Part shown: positions 1 through 8,223 of the stretch, one piece after another
How the letters are laid out: every line of letters starts with the position of its first letter
Numbering within the stretch: the first letter of the stretch is position 1
NCBI GenBank assembly: GCA_034439975.1
Contig: JAWXBK010000095.1
Location: 1 to 64,000 of the forward strand
Direction: 5' to 3'
Length of the DNA: 64,000 nucleotides
Origin: JAWXBK01 sp034439975
Lineage (GTDB): Bacteria; Pseudomonadota; Alphaproteobacteria; Dongiales; Dongiaceae
Position numbers and translations under genes: made by a program
The notes under the pieces: model-generated
The model's database searches: none
The model's input: only the letters and a program-made list of their open reading frames with translations
What the model was told of the DNA's origin: nothing

Positions 1-834
1 CGCGAGACCAACATGGTGTTCCAGAGCTACGGTCTCTTCCCGCATATGACCGTCGAGCAGAACATCGCCTATGGGCTGCGCGTGGCCGGCGCGCCGGCCG
101 ACGAATGCAAGCGGCGCGTGGCCGAAATGGTGGCGCTGGTGCATCTCGACGGGCTCGAGCGGCGCAACGTGGCCGGCCTCTCCGGCGGGCAGCAGCAGCG
201 CGTGGCGCTTGCCCGTGCCCTGATCATGCGGCCCAAGGTTCTTCTGCTCGACGAGCCGCTCGCGGCTTTGGACCTTCAGTTGCGCAAGGCAATGCAGATC
301 GAACTGCGGCGCATCCATCGTTCGATTGGCGGCACGTTCGTGTTCGTGACTCACGATCAAGGCGAGGCGATGGCGCTCGCCAATCGAATCGCTGTCATGC
401 AGGGCGGCCGGATCGTCCAGCAGGGAACGCCGCGCGAGATCTACGATGCGCCCAGCACGCGGTTTGTTTCGACTTTTATTGGCGATGCCAATCTGTTGCA
501 CGGCCATGCGCGGGACGGACGCGTCACATTGGCCGCGGGGCCAAGCTTTCCGCATGCAGGTGTCGACGGACCGGTTGTCTCTGTGGTTCGCCCCGAGCAA
601 GTGCAGATCGGACCCTCCGCGGCGACCGGCGCCGCCGTTGACCGGGTGCTTCTCTCCGGGGTGGTGCAGGACATCATCTATGTCGGCACCTATGTTCGGT
701 TTGCGGTGCAGGTCGAGGGGGCCGAGCTGATCGTCCATGCCGGTAGCGGGCGTGCGGCACCGAATGTCGAAATCGGTGATCAGGTCGCCGTCTGGTGGGC
801 GGTGGCGGACCATCTGGTTCTGCCGGAAGAATAG
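1..834 (+). CDS. ABC transporter ATP-binding protein, PotA type (5' partial)
   Basis: ATPase subunit of a polyamine/organic-acid-type importer. The frame is open from base 1, so the start and Walker A motif lie upstream of the window. Visible are the Q-loop region (MVFQSYGLFPHMTVEQN), signature LSGGQQQRVALARAL, Walker B (LLLDEPLAAL), the switch His (VFVTHDQ) and a C-terminal TOBE-like domain typical of the PotA/FbpC/MalK group. The next permease gene begins 2 bases after the stop, so an operon with the two following genes is clear. The ligand-binding protein is not in the window and may lie upstream. The substrate is unknown; neighbouring catabolic genes suggest an amino acid or sugar-acid derivative. 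Confidence 0.93.
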   Translation, partial: RETNMVFQSYGLFPHMTVEQNIAYGLRVAGAPADECKRRVAEMVALVHLDGLERRNVAGLSGGQQQRVALARALIMRPKVLLLDEPLAALDLQLRKAMQIELRRIHRSIGGTFVFVTHDQGEAMALANRIAVMQGGRIVQQGTPREIYDAPSTRFVSTFIGDANLLHGHARDGRVTLAAGPSFPHAGVDGPVVSVVRPEQVQIGPSAATGAAVDRVLLSGVVQDIIYVGTYVRFAVQVEGAELIVHAGSGRAAPNVEIGDQVAVWWAVADHLVLPEE

Positions 835-836
835 TC

Positions 837-1682
837 GTGATTGCGCAACGCGGCCGATACGCCCTTCTCGCGCCGTCGACCGCGATCTTTCTTCTGTGCT
901 TTGTCGCACCGCTTTCGTATTTTCTGCTGCTGAGCTTTTATCGGATCGTCAGCTACCAGATCGATACGACGATCACCGGCGAGAATTACATCGGTGTTTG
1001 GCGGGACTATTTCCAGTCGATCAGTTTTACGTTCGCAATTGCGCTGGCGGTCGCATTGTCTGTTACGGCGCTTGCGTTCGGGTTTGCCTTCTATGTCCGC
1101 TTCAAGGCGGGCCGCTTCGGCATTCTGTTGATCTTTGTCGCGCTGGTTACGTTGTTCGGCGGCTATCTGACTAAAATCTATGTGTGGAAAACCATTCTCG
1201 GCCAGACCGGCATTCTCAACACGGCCCTGATGGCGCTCGGCGTGGTCGACGAGCCGATTGGCCTGTTTCTCTATAATCCCTTCGCGGTCATCGTGACGCT
1301 CGGGCACTATCTGATGCCGCTCGCGATCCTGCCAATCTACGGATCGCTGCGGAACATCGCCGACACACCCTTGCGCGGCGCCCGCGATCTTGGCGCGAGC
1401 CGCTGGCGGGTCTTCTTCGATATCATCCTGCCGCAATGCCGTATCGGCATCGTCTTCTCGTTCGCTCTTTCGTTTCTATTTGCGGCGGGCGATTACGTCA
1501 CCCCGTTGCTGGTCGGCGGTCCCTATACATCGATGCTCGGCGTCATCATCCAGCTTCAGTTCGGTATGCGCTTCAACGCACCGATGGGCGCGGCGATGGC
1601 TTTTACCGCGATCGGAATCTGCATCCTGGTGATCGGTAGTTTCGACCTGCTGTTGCGCCGCATCCTCAAGGTGCCGGCATGA
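837..1682 (+). CDS. ABC transporter permease, PotB type
   Basis: Inner-membrane permease of the importer begun by the preceding ATPase gene. I chose the GTG at 837, 2 bases after the upstream stop, because translation from there (VIAQRGRYALLAPS) leads straight into the first membrane helix; an upstream in-frame start at 795 would lie inside the ATPase gene. It has about six hydrophobic segments and the EAA-type loop that contacts the ATPase (RGARDLGASRWRVFFDIILP). Its last bases overlap the next permease start (ATGA), indicating translational coupling. Length of 281 aa is normal for the family. Confidence 0.92.
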   Translation: MIAQRGRYALLAPSTAIFLLCFVAPLSYFLLLSFYRIVSYQIDTTITGENYIGVWRDYFQSISFTFAIALAVALSVTALAFGFAFYVRFKAGRFGILLIFVALVTLFGGYLTKIYVWKTILGQTGILNTALMALGVVDEPIGLFLYNPFAVIVTLGHYLMPLAILPIYGSLRNIADTPLRGARDLGASRWRVFFDIILPQCRIGIVFSFALSFLFAAGDYVTPLLVGGPYTSMLGVIIQLQFGMRFNAPMGAAMAFTAIGICILVIGSFDLLLRRILKVPA

Positions 1683-2449
1683 TCTCGAAGCTGGTCTGGA
1701 CGCTGTTCATCGCTTTCTGCTGCATTTTCCTGCTGTCGCCGCTGATTATTCTGGCCGTTTTCTGCTTCAGCGAGGATCGCGCGATCGCCTTTCCGATCAA
1801 AGAGTTCGGGTTTAAATGGTGGGGCGAGCTGTTCGCCAACCCGACATTCTGGCCATCGGCGCGAAACAGCCTGGTCGTCGTCGCCGTGACAGGTACGGTC
1901 AGCACCATTATAGGCACGCTGGCTGCGTTCGCGCTCGCCCGGATGGCAACCGCCCGCGCAGGTATCTGGATTGCGCTGCTCACTCTGCCGGTCATGCTGC
2001 CGCCGCTGGTGCTTGGCGTCGCGCTGTTGTCGTTCTTCTCGCGCGCCGGTATCCCGCTTGGCCTCGATACCGTCATCCTTGCCCATATTCTCTTTACCCA
2101 GCCCTTCGTCATCCTGATCGTCCATGCCAGCATGGTTGGATTCGACTATGCGGCGGTCGCCTCGGCGCGCGATCTCGGTGCCAGCCCCTTCTATGCGTTC
2201 CGGACCGTCACGCTGCCGATCGTGCGCTCGTCGATCATCGGTGCCGCATTGGTGGCGATGGCAATCTCGCTCGACGATTTCATCATTACCTTTTTCACCA
2301 TCGGTGGCGGCAATACCCTGCCGACGTTCCTTTGGGGTATGCTGCGCAAGGGCATCTCGCCACAGCTCAACATCGTGGCGATGATGCTGATGTCGTTGAC
2401 GATTGCGATCAGCATCATCGCCATGCGGCTCACGCGCTATCGCGGTTAG
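1679..2449 (+). CDS. ABC transporter permease, PotC type
   Basis: Second inner-membrane permease (256 aa), partner of the PotB-like subunit; the start overlaps the upstream stop by 4 bases. It has an N-terminal membrane anchor, several hydrophobic segments and the EAA-type loop (ASARDLGASPFYAFRTVTLP). The segment after it (SLDDFIITFFTIGGGNTLP) is a recognisable PotC/YdcV feature. The operon probably continues into the two SDR genes that follow within about 25 bases, which suggests that the imported compound is oxidised or reduced directly after uptake. Confidence 0.92.
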   Translation: MISKLVWTLFIAFCCIFLLSPLIILAVFCFSEDRAIAFPIKEFGFKWWGELFANPTFWPSARNSLVVVAVTGTVSTIIGTLAAFALARMATARAGIWIALLTLPVMLPPLVLGVALLSFFSRAGIPLGLDTVILAHILFTQPFVILIVHASMVGFDYAAVASARDLGASPFYAFRTVTLPIVRSSIIGAALVAMAISLDDFIITFFTIGGGNTLPTFLWGMLRKGISPQLNIVAMMLMSLTIAISIIAMRLTRYRG

Positions 2450-2471
2450 CGGCCGGAACCGGTCAGTCAGG

Positions 2472-3071
2472 GTGATCGCGGTGGATGCAGACGATCGTCG
2501 CGCCGAATTCGGTATGCCCGTTACCGATGCCGTTCTCGTAGCATCGCCCGCTTCATCGCCTCTCACGGCAGATCTGACCGCGGCGCTGCTGCAACGCGGC
2601 ATTGCGGTTCATGAGCCGATGGCCCTGCCGGCCGGGAAACCGCATGTCGTCATCGCGCTGGCGCATGTGGTGGCGGGCGCCGATCTGCCGGCGAGCGATC
2701 GCGACGGGTTCGCCGACGAGGTCTCGACGTTGGTCGAGCCGGTGTTTAGCGGACTTCGCCAGGCGATCGTATGCATGCGCGAGACAGGCGGCGCGATCGT
2801 GACATTGCTCATCGGTGCTGCCGGCCGGCCCGGCAACGATCTTCTGTTCGAGGCCGTCGGCGGGGCCGTCGCGAACCTCACCCGATCCGCAGCGCTTCAT
2901 GTCGGCAAGTCGGGCTACCGCATCCGGGTCAACTTCGTTCGGGCCGGGCGCAGCGACGCGGCGGCGATCGCCTCGGCGACCGATGCGATCGTGTGGCTCG
3001 GCAACGAAGACGCCAGCTTTGTCACGGGCGTTGAAATCGATCTGGATCGGGCGGCGCATCATGGCCGCTGA
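2472..3071 (+). CDS. Short-chain dehydrogenase-like protein with a degenerate active site
   Basis: About 199 aa from the GTG at 2472; an ATG at 2514 is an equally possible start because neither has a clear Shine-Dalgarno. The C-terminal half resembles an SDR core: the strand AIVTLLIGAAG, the helix region LLFEAVGGAVANLTRSAALH and the following strand YRIRVNFV. However, the catalytic Tyr and Lys of the YxxxK motif appear replaced (F-E-A-V-G), and no N-terminal TGxxxGxG nucleotide-binding loop is seen. It overlaps the next gene, a complete SDR, by 11 bases. I infer a non-catalytic partner subunit or a decayed paralogue; the family assignment rests on core similarity only. Confidence 0.7.
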   Translation: MIAVDADDRRAEFGMPVTDAVLVASPASSPLTADLTAALLQRGIAVHEPMALPAGKPHVVIALAHVVAGADLPASDRDGFADEVSTLVEPVFSGLRQAIVCMRETGGAIVTLLIGAAGRPGNDLLFEAVGGAVANLTRSAALHVGKSGYRIRVNFVRAGRSDAAAIASATDAIVWLGNEDASFVTGVEIDLDRAAHHGR

Positions 3072-3861
3072 TCTTTCCGGACGCACGGCGCTGGTAACGG
3101 GTGCCGCATCCGGTCTTGGCGCCGCGATCGCCGAACGGCTGGCACAAGCCGGCGCCAGGGTCGTCGTGAGCGATCGTCACGCAGCACCGGGCCTTGCCTT
3201 CTGCCAACGCCTGGCCGGCGACGGACACGATGTCGATTTTGTGGAGCATGACGTGGCCGACGGCACGAGCTGGCAGCGTGCACTCCGCCATGTGCGGGAG
3301 GGCAGCACCGCGCTCGACATCCTCGTCAACAATGCCGGGATCCAGCAGGCAAAATCGATCGAGGAAGCCGATCTCGACGATCTGCGCGCCCATATGCGGG
3401 TCAATCTGGGCGGCGTGCATCTCGGGACCGTGCGCGGCATCGCGGCCATGGCCCAGCGAGCGGGCCGACCGGCAGGCGCCATCGTGAACGTCATTTCGAC
3501 CTACGGACTCGTCGGCGAAGAGTTCAACGCGCCCTATTGCGCCAGCAAGGGCGCCGCCCAAGCGGTGACCCAGGCCGCGGCGCGCTATTGCCGCGAGCGA
3601 CGATTGCCGGTGCGCGTCAACGCCGTTCATCCGGGCTGCATCATGACGCCGCTGGTCGAACGTGAGCATCGCGAAACGCTCGCCAAGCTGCCCGGCGGCA
3701 ATGCCGCCGCGCTCTGGGAGGAATGGCGCCTCGAGCATCCGATCGGGCGGCTCGGCCGACCGGCCGACATCGCCGCCGCCGTTTTGTTCCTTGTCTCGGA
3801 TGGCGCGGCTGCTATCTCCGGGCTCGATCTGCCGGTCGATGGCGGCTATCTCGCACAGTAG
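3061..3861 (+). CDS. Short-chain dehydrogenase/reductase (SDR)
   Basis: NAD(P)-dependent oxidoreductase of 266 aa, classical SDR length. It shows the cofactor loop VTGAASGLGAAIAERL, the NNAG motif (LVNNAGIQQ), the catalytic Ser strand (IVNVISTYG) and YCASK holding catalytic Tyr and Lys. The C terminus ends with GLDLPVDGGYLAQ, the usual SDR signature. I chose the ATG at 3061, just inside the 3' end of the preceding SDR-like gene, because the Rossmann fold begins about 8 residues later. It probably oxidises a hydroxyl group on the compound taken up by the upstream importer; the exact substrate is unknown. Confidence 0.93.
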   Translation: MAADLSGRTALVTGAASGLGAAIAERLAQAGARVVVSDRHAAPGLAFCQRLAGDGHDVDFVEHDVADGTSWQRALRHVREGSTALDILVNNAGIQQAKSIEEADLDDLRAHMRVNLGGVHLGTVRGIAAMAQRAGRPAGAIVNVISTYGLVGEEFNAPYCASKGAAQAVTQAAARYCRERRLPVRVNAVHPGCIMTPLVEREHRETLAKLPGGNAAALWEEWRLEHPIGRLGRPADIAAAVLFLVSDGAAAISGLDLPVDGGYLAQ

Positions 3862-3900
3862 ACTTACGGGGGCCGTCGACCTTCCGCGTTTGCCCGCGCC

Positions 3901-4569
3901 TTAAAGCCAAGCCGACAGCGATTCGACGCAGAGACGCGGGCTCGCCAAAACCGGTTTGCCGATCTTCTTGCCGATCTCGTCGGCGAGATGCGCCATCGAA
4001 GCCTGCGCCAGAACGATCAGGTCGTTGTCCCGTGCGAGCCTGGCGGCGGCCTCGCTGACGATCGTGTCGTGCCGCGCCTGGTCGCCCGCAAATTTAGCGC
4101 GATAGGCTTCTTCCTCGAGCACGGCCGAGATCTTGACCGACCGACCCTTCGCCGCCGCATGGCTTTCGAGCAAGCCCTGGCTCGCGGAAACCGTGCTCGA
4201 TGCCGTGCATAGCAGTCCGATTTTCGTGCCCTCGCTGACGGCCCGTTCAGCCATGGCGTCGTCGATTTTTAGAAATGGCACGGTCACGCTTTTCCGGGCG
4301 GAATCGACCGCGGGTGAGGTCGACGAGCAGGTCGACAAGACCAGATCCGCGCCGGCCTGTTGCGCCATCTCGCCATAGCGGGTCATGCGCTGCGTGATCG
4401 ATGCATCGAGACCGCCATTGGCGAGCAGATCGGCGAGCAGCTTTTCGTCGACGAAATGAAACACCTCGACGCCAGGATGGCGCTGTTTGATGAGGCCATC
4501 CATCAACCCGGCGAGGCCAAGCACGGTATGGATCATGCCGATCCGCTTAGCGGGTTTGGAGGTTGCCAC
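3901..4569 (-). CDS. Asp/Glu/hydantoin racemase-family protein
   Basis: A 222-aa protein of the aspartate/glutamate racemase superfamily. The GTG start at 4569 is preceded by a good Shine-Dalgarno (AAAGGA, 8 bases upstream); longer versions reading to 4725 have no such support. The N-terminal half carries a Cys in LVLSTCSSTSPAV, as expected for the first catalytic Cys. The region where the second Cys usually lies reads LIVLAQASMAHL, with no Cys. One-Cys members of the superfamily include decarboxylases and isomerases, so racemase activity should not be assumed. It is the promoter-distal gene of the minus-strand run aminotransferase, regulator, racemase-like protein. Confidence 0.85.
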   Translation of the reverse strand: MATSKPAKRIGMIHTVLGLAGLMDGLIKQRHPGVEVFHFVDEKLLADLLANGGLDASITQRMTRYGEMAQQAGADLVLSTCSSTSPAVDSARKSVTVPFLKIDDAMAERAVSEGTKIGLLCTASSTVSASQGLLESHAAAKGRSVKISAVLEEEAYRAKFAGDQARHDTIVSEAAARLARDNDLIVLAQASMAHLADEIGKKIGKPVLASPRLCVESLSAWL

Positions 4570-4613
4570 GCGAGATTCCTTTCGTGAGCCGGCTCGAATA
4601 AAGGCGGGCGGCG

Positions 4614-5258
4614 CTAGAGAAACTTGATGAGATGTTCGCTCGAAACCGCGATGTCGTGCTGGACCGACTGTCCCACCGCTTCGGCATTGCCGCGGCGCAG
4701 GGCCGCAATGATCTCGCCATGGCACTCGTTCGCGTCGTACTGAAAACGCCCGATCTTGAAGAGATTATTGAGGAATGGCCCGACCTGGAGCCACAGCACT
4801 TCGATGAAGTTCAGGAGGCTCGGTGAATCGCCGGCCTGGTAGAGGGTGAAGTGGAACTCCTCATTCAGCCGCAGATAGAGCCGCGCGTTCTCCGCCTTTG
4901 TCGCATCGTGCATCCGTTTATCGAGGCGCTCGAGCTCCAGCGGCAGCTTGGCGTCCGCCTTGCTGGCCGCCAGCTCGCCCGCGAGCCCTTCGAGCGCGAG
5001 CCGGATCTTTGTGAGCTCCTGGAATTTCGTGCGTGTCAGTTGCGGCACGACGATCGACCGGTTGGGCAGGACCTCAAGCGCATGTTCGGCCACGAGCTGT
5101 TTCAGCGCCTCACGGACCGGCGTCGGCGACACCCCGTATTCGATGGCCAGATTGCGGATCCGCAGAACCTCGCCCGGAGCGACCTGCCCCGACATGATGC
5201 TGTTCTTGATTTCCAGATAGGCTTTTTCGTTCAGCGTTTCATGTCTGATCTGTGTCAT
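4614..5258 (-). CDS. GntR-family transcriptional regulator (FCD/FadR subgroup)
   Basis: A 214-aa DNA-binding regulator. The N-terminal winged helix includes SGQVAPGEVLRIRNLAIEYG and GVSPTPVREALKQLVAEHA, the classic GntR recognition region, followed by an all-helical FCD effector domain with metal/ligand-type His residues (EEFHFTLYQAGDSPSL, CHGEIIAAL). I chose the ATG at 5258 (MTQIRHETLNEKAYLEIK) because the HTH follows directly. It lies between the aminotransferase and the racemase-like gene on the same strand and is the obvious candidate to control both this operon and the divergent otnK-otnC genes, perhaps through the palindrome at 6849-6878. The effector is unknown. Confidence 0.93.
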   Translation of the reverse strand: MTQIRHETLNEKAYLEIKNSIMSGQVAPGEVLRIRNLAIEYGVSPTPVREALKQLVAEHALEVLPNRSIVVPQLTRTKFQELTKIRLALEGLAGELAASKADAKLPLELERLDKRMHDATKAENARLYLRLNEEFHFTLYQAGDSPSLLNFIEVLWLQVGPFLNNLFKIGRFQYDANECHGEIIAALRRGNAEAVGQSVQHDIAVSSEHLIKFL

Positions 5259-5406
5259 CTCGTCGACCGATCGTTGTGCGCTCGCCCGCCGATCGTGGGG
5301 CCCCCTTGCGACTATAGGCGAAGCCATGCCTGCGAGAAAACCGGTGCGTTCCCTCGCGTATGCGTTGGGGCCTGATCCCGATAGAGAGCGTTCGATAAGG
5401 CCGGGT

Positions 5407-6813
5407 TCATGCCGGTCGCGCCGACGCCGGCAGGTCTGCCAGGGCGGCATCGAGCGAGACCCGCAGGCGGCGGACCATTTCGTCGATCTCGGACGGGGTG
5501 ATCGTCAGCGGCGGCGAGAAAGCGAGGATATCGCTGTTGAGCAGCGGCCGGGTGAGGAGGCCGTTCTTCAACGCGTGGTTGTTGACGCGCTTTGCGATCC
5601 CGATTTCGGCGGGGAAGGGGACGCGCGCCGTCTTGCTCGCCGATAGTTCGACGCCGGCGATCAGCCCAACGCCGCGAACCTCACCGACCAGCGGATGCGG
5701 GGCGATTTCGCTTGCCAGCTTCTTCTGCAGATAGGCGCCGCTGTTTGCCGCATTCCCGATCAGATCTTCGCGTTCCATGATCGCGATGTTGGCAAGACCC
5801 GCGGCCGCGGCGACGGGATGAGCCGAATAGGTGAAGCCGTGGCCGAACACCTGCGTTTCGCCCATATTGGCGAGCAGCTCGTTCCAGACCCGGTCCGAAA
5901 CGATCGTGCCGGACAGAGGCTGATATCCGCTGGTCACGCCCTTGGCGAAGGTCATGATGTCGGGTCGGATCTCGAGCAGCTGCGAGCCGAACCAGGTGCC
6001 GAGCCGGCCGAACCCGCAGATGACTTCGTCGGCGATCATCAGCACGTCGTGGCGATCGAGGACCGCCTGAATTTGCGGGAAGTAGGTGGCCGGCGGCACG
6101 ATCACGCCGCCTGCGCCCATGATCGGTTCGGCGATGAAGGCGCCGACGGTATCCGGCCCTTCTTGTTCGATCAGCCGCTCAAGGTCCGCCGCCAGCCGCT
6201 TCGCAAAGGCCTCGCCGCTCTCGCCGCGCTGGGCATCGCGATAGGGGTACGGCGCGGACGTGCGCAACACGCGATCGATCGGCAGGTCGAAGGCCTGGTG
6301 CACCGTGTCGAGCCCGGTGAGGCTGCCGGCTGCGATCGTGACGCCGTGATAGGCGCGATCGCGCGCGATGATTTTCTTTTTCTTGGGCCGCCCGCGCATA
6401 TTATTGAAATACCAGACCAGCTTGATCGCAGTGTCGTTCGCATCCGATCCGGACGTGCCGAACAAGACGCGGCGCAAACCATCCGGCGTTTTGCTCGCGA
6501 TGCGCTCCGCGAGAAGGATCGCAGGCTCGTTACTCATCGATGCAAAGGTATGGTAATAGGGCAGCTTCTGAACCTGGCGGTAGATTGCTTCCGCGATCTC
6601 CTCGCGCCCGTACCCGACATTGACGCACCACAGCCCGGCCAGCCCGTCGATATATTCGTTGCCCCGCGAGTCCCGGATGAAGATGCCCTGACCGCTTTCG
6701 ACCACGATCGGTCCGTTCTCCGCATGCGCGCGGAGCACCGTGTACGAATGAAAGAAATGGTCGCGGTCGATCTGTTCGAGCGAGATGTTTCGCGGTCCTG
6801 CCGTCGGCGCCAT
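5407..6813 (-). CDS. Class III PLP-dependent aminotransferase
   Basis: A 468-aa omega-amino acid/diamine-type aminotransferase. The ATG at 6813 has a strong Shine-Dalgarno (AAGGAGA); the open frame continues to 7392 but that part overlaps the divergent kinase gene. Family landmarks are GTSGSDANDTAIKL (phosphate-binding loop), RAYHGVTIAAGSLTG, the Asp of LMIADEVICGFGR that contacts the PLP ring, and the Schiff-base Lys in FAKGVTSGYQPLSG. Relatives act on beta-alanine, putrescine, taurine or other omega-amines with pyruvate as acceptor. Its place next to an importer, SDRs and otnK/otnC suggests deamination of an imported amino compound. Confidence 0.93.
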   Translation of the reverse strand: MAPTAGPRNISLEQIDRDHFFHSYTVLRAHAENGPIVVESGQGIFIRDSRGNEYIDGLAGLWCVNVGYGREEIAEAIYRQVQKLPYYHTFASMSNEPAILLAERIASKTPDGLRRVLFGTSGSDANDTAIKLVWYFNNMRGRPKKKKIIARDRAYHGVTIAAGSLTGLDTVHQAFDLPIDRVLRTSAPYPYRDAQRGESGEAFAKRLAADLERLIEQEGPDTVGAFIAEPIMGAGGVIVPPATYFPQIQAVLDRHDVLMIADEVICGFGRLGTWFGSQLLEIRPDIMTFAKGVTSGYQPLSGTIVSDRVWNELLANMGETQVFGHGFTYSAHPVAAAAGLANIAIMEREDLIGNAANSGAYLQKKLASEIAPHPLVGEVRGVGLIAGVELSASKTARVPFPAEIGIAKRVNNHALKNGLLTRPLLNSDILAFSPPLTITPSEIDEMVRRLRVSLDAALADLPASARPA

Positions 6814-6848
6814 AGCCCGTCTCCTTGCTGTCCGGGCGTTGCCCGGCG

Positions 6849-6878
6849 ACGATATCGATATATAATATATCATATCGT
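6849..6878. promoter_or_regulatory. Long AT-rich palindrome, probable regulator operator
   Basis: In the divergent promoter between the aminotransferase and otnK. The core is a perfect inverted repeat GATATAT-A-ATATATC (6857-6871). It is extended by outer arms ACGATAT (6849-6855) and ATATCGT (6872-6878), which also pair perfectly if one unpaired C at 6856 is allowed. Such an AT-only symmetric block stands out sharply from the GC-rich surroundings. I infer an operator, most likely for the GntR/FCD regulator encoded at 4614-5258, overlapping the promoters of both operons. Confidence 0.65.
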
Positions 6879-6951
6879 ACGACGTGCAACGGCAGCATAC
6901 TTGGCGTTGGCTTGGAATCGGTAACGCCATAGCGGAAGGGCAGGACACGCG

Positions 6952-8223
6952 ATGCCATTGCTGCTCGGCTGCATTGCCGACGACATGACCGGCGCCACCG
7001 ATCTTGGCTCCGCCCTGGTCCGCGCTGGCATGCCGACATTGCTGACGATCGGCGTACCGTCCGTGCCGCTGGAGGAAACCGCGAAGGCCGGCGCTGTCGT
7101 GGTCGCGCTTAAATCGCGCATGCTGCCGGCGCCCGACGCCGTCGATCAATCGCTGGCCGCGCAGGCTTGGCTCCAGGCCGCCGGCGCACATCAGTTTCTG
7201 TTCAAGTACTGCTCGACCTTCGATTCGACCGATGCCGGCAATATCGGTCCGGTCGGCGATGCGCTGCTCGATGCGACCGGCGAACGCTGCACCATTGTGT
7301 GCCCGTCTTATCCCGCCAACCGGCGCACCGTTTATCAGGGCAATCTGTTCGTTGGCACACAGCTCTTGTCGGAATCGCCGATGCGCGACCATCCCCTGAC
7401 GCCGATGACCGACGCGAATCTGGTTCGCGTTCTGTCGCGCCAGACGCCGCGACGGGTCGGTCTTATCGCCTATGACGACATCGTTCGGGGGCCCGCGTCA
7501 ATTGCGGCGCGGCTCGATTCGCTGCGCGGCGAGGGCATCGCCTATGCGGTGGTCGATGCAATCGACGATCGGAATCTGGGCGACATCGCCGTCGCCTGTC
7601 GCGACCTCCGGCTGGTGACCGGCGGCGCCGCCATCGCCACCGGGCTGGTCGAGAGCTTCAGGCATCGCGGTTTGCTGACCGACGATGTCGATGGCGGAAT
7701 GCCCGTCTGGCCGGTCGGTCCGGCAGCGATCATGGCGGGGTCGAGTTCGGCCGCCACGTTGGCCCAGGTCGCCGCGGCGCGCGTGCGATGGCCGTCCTGG
7801 CAGCTGGATCCGCTGGCGCTTGCTGATGGCCGCGCGCATGTCGATGAGGCCAGTGCATGGGCGATCCGACATATGGCGTCCTCGCCCGTACTTGTTTATG
7901 CCAGCGCCGCGCCCGAGCGGTTGAGCGAGATCCGCAACCAGATCGGGCGCGATCGGGCCGGCGCTCTGGTCGAACAGGCTTTCGCGCAGATTGCCGACCG
8001 TCTGGTGGCGGCCGGCCTCCGCCGCCTGATCGTGGCCGGCGGCGAAACATCCGGTGCGGTCGTTGCGGGCCTCGGCATTGAAGCGTTGCAGATCGGCCCC
8101 GCTATTGCGCCGGGCGTTCCCTGGACATCGAGCCAGGGTGAACCCGCGATAGCCTTGGCGCTGAAATCGGGTAATTTTGGCGGGCCGATGTTCTTTATCG
8201 AGGCGCTGGAGATGCTGCCATGA
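6952..8223 (+). CDS. otnK: Four-carbon acid sugar kinase (DUF1537 family), 3-oxo-tetronate kinase
   Basis: A 423-aa ATP-dependent kinase of the DUF1537 group, which phosphorylates C4 sugar acids such as 3-oxo-tetronate (OtnK) or threonate/erythronate. The N terminus has the family motif IADDMTGATDLGSALVRAGM, and the hallmark FKYCSTFDSTDAGNIGPVGD follows around residue 85. The C-terminal nucleotide-binding half has VAGGETSGAVVAGLG. The Shine-Dalgarno is in AGGGCAGGA before the ATG. It overlaps the next gene (otnC-like) by 4 bases, which reproduces the known otnK-otnC pairing and supports the OtnK assignment over other DUF1537 members. Confidence 0.9.
   Translation: MPLLLGCIADDMTGATDLGSALVRAGMPTLLTIGVPSVPLEETAKAGAVVVALKSRMLPAPDAVDQSLAAQAWLQAAGAHQFLFKYCSTFDSTDAGNIGPVGDALLDATGERCTIVCPSYPANRRTVYQGNLFVGTQLLSESPMRDHPLTPMTDANLVRVLSRQTPRRVGLIAYDDIVRGPASIAARLDSLRGEGIAYAVVDAIDDRNLGDIAVACRDLRLVTGGAAIATGLVESFRHRGLLTDDVDGGMPVWPVGPAAIMAGSSSAATLAQVAAARVRWPSWQLDPLALADGRAHVDEASAWAIRHMASSPVLVYASAAPERLSEIRNQIGRDRAGALVEQAFAQIADRLVAAGLRRLIVAGGETSGAVVAGLGIEALQIGPAIAPGVPWTSSQGEPAIALALKSGNFGGPMFFIEALEMLP

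Noticed and set aside
5695..6924. Plus-strand frame of 409 codons opposite the aminotransferase
   Set aside because: The minus-strand aminotransferase has all catalytic motifs; the opposite frame has none and no ribosome site.
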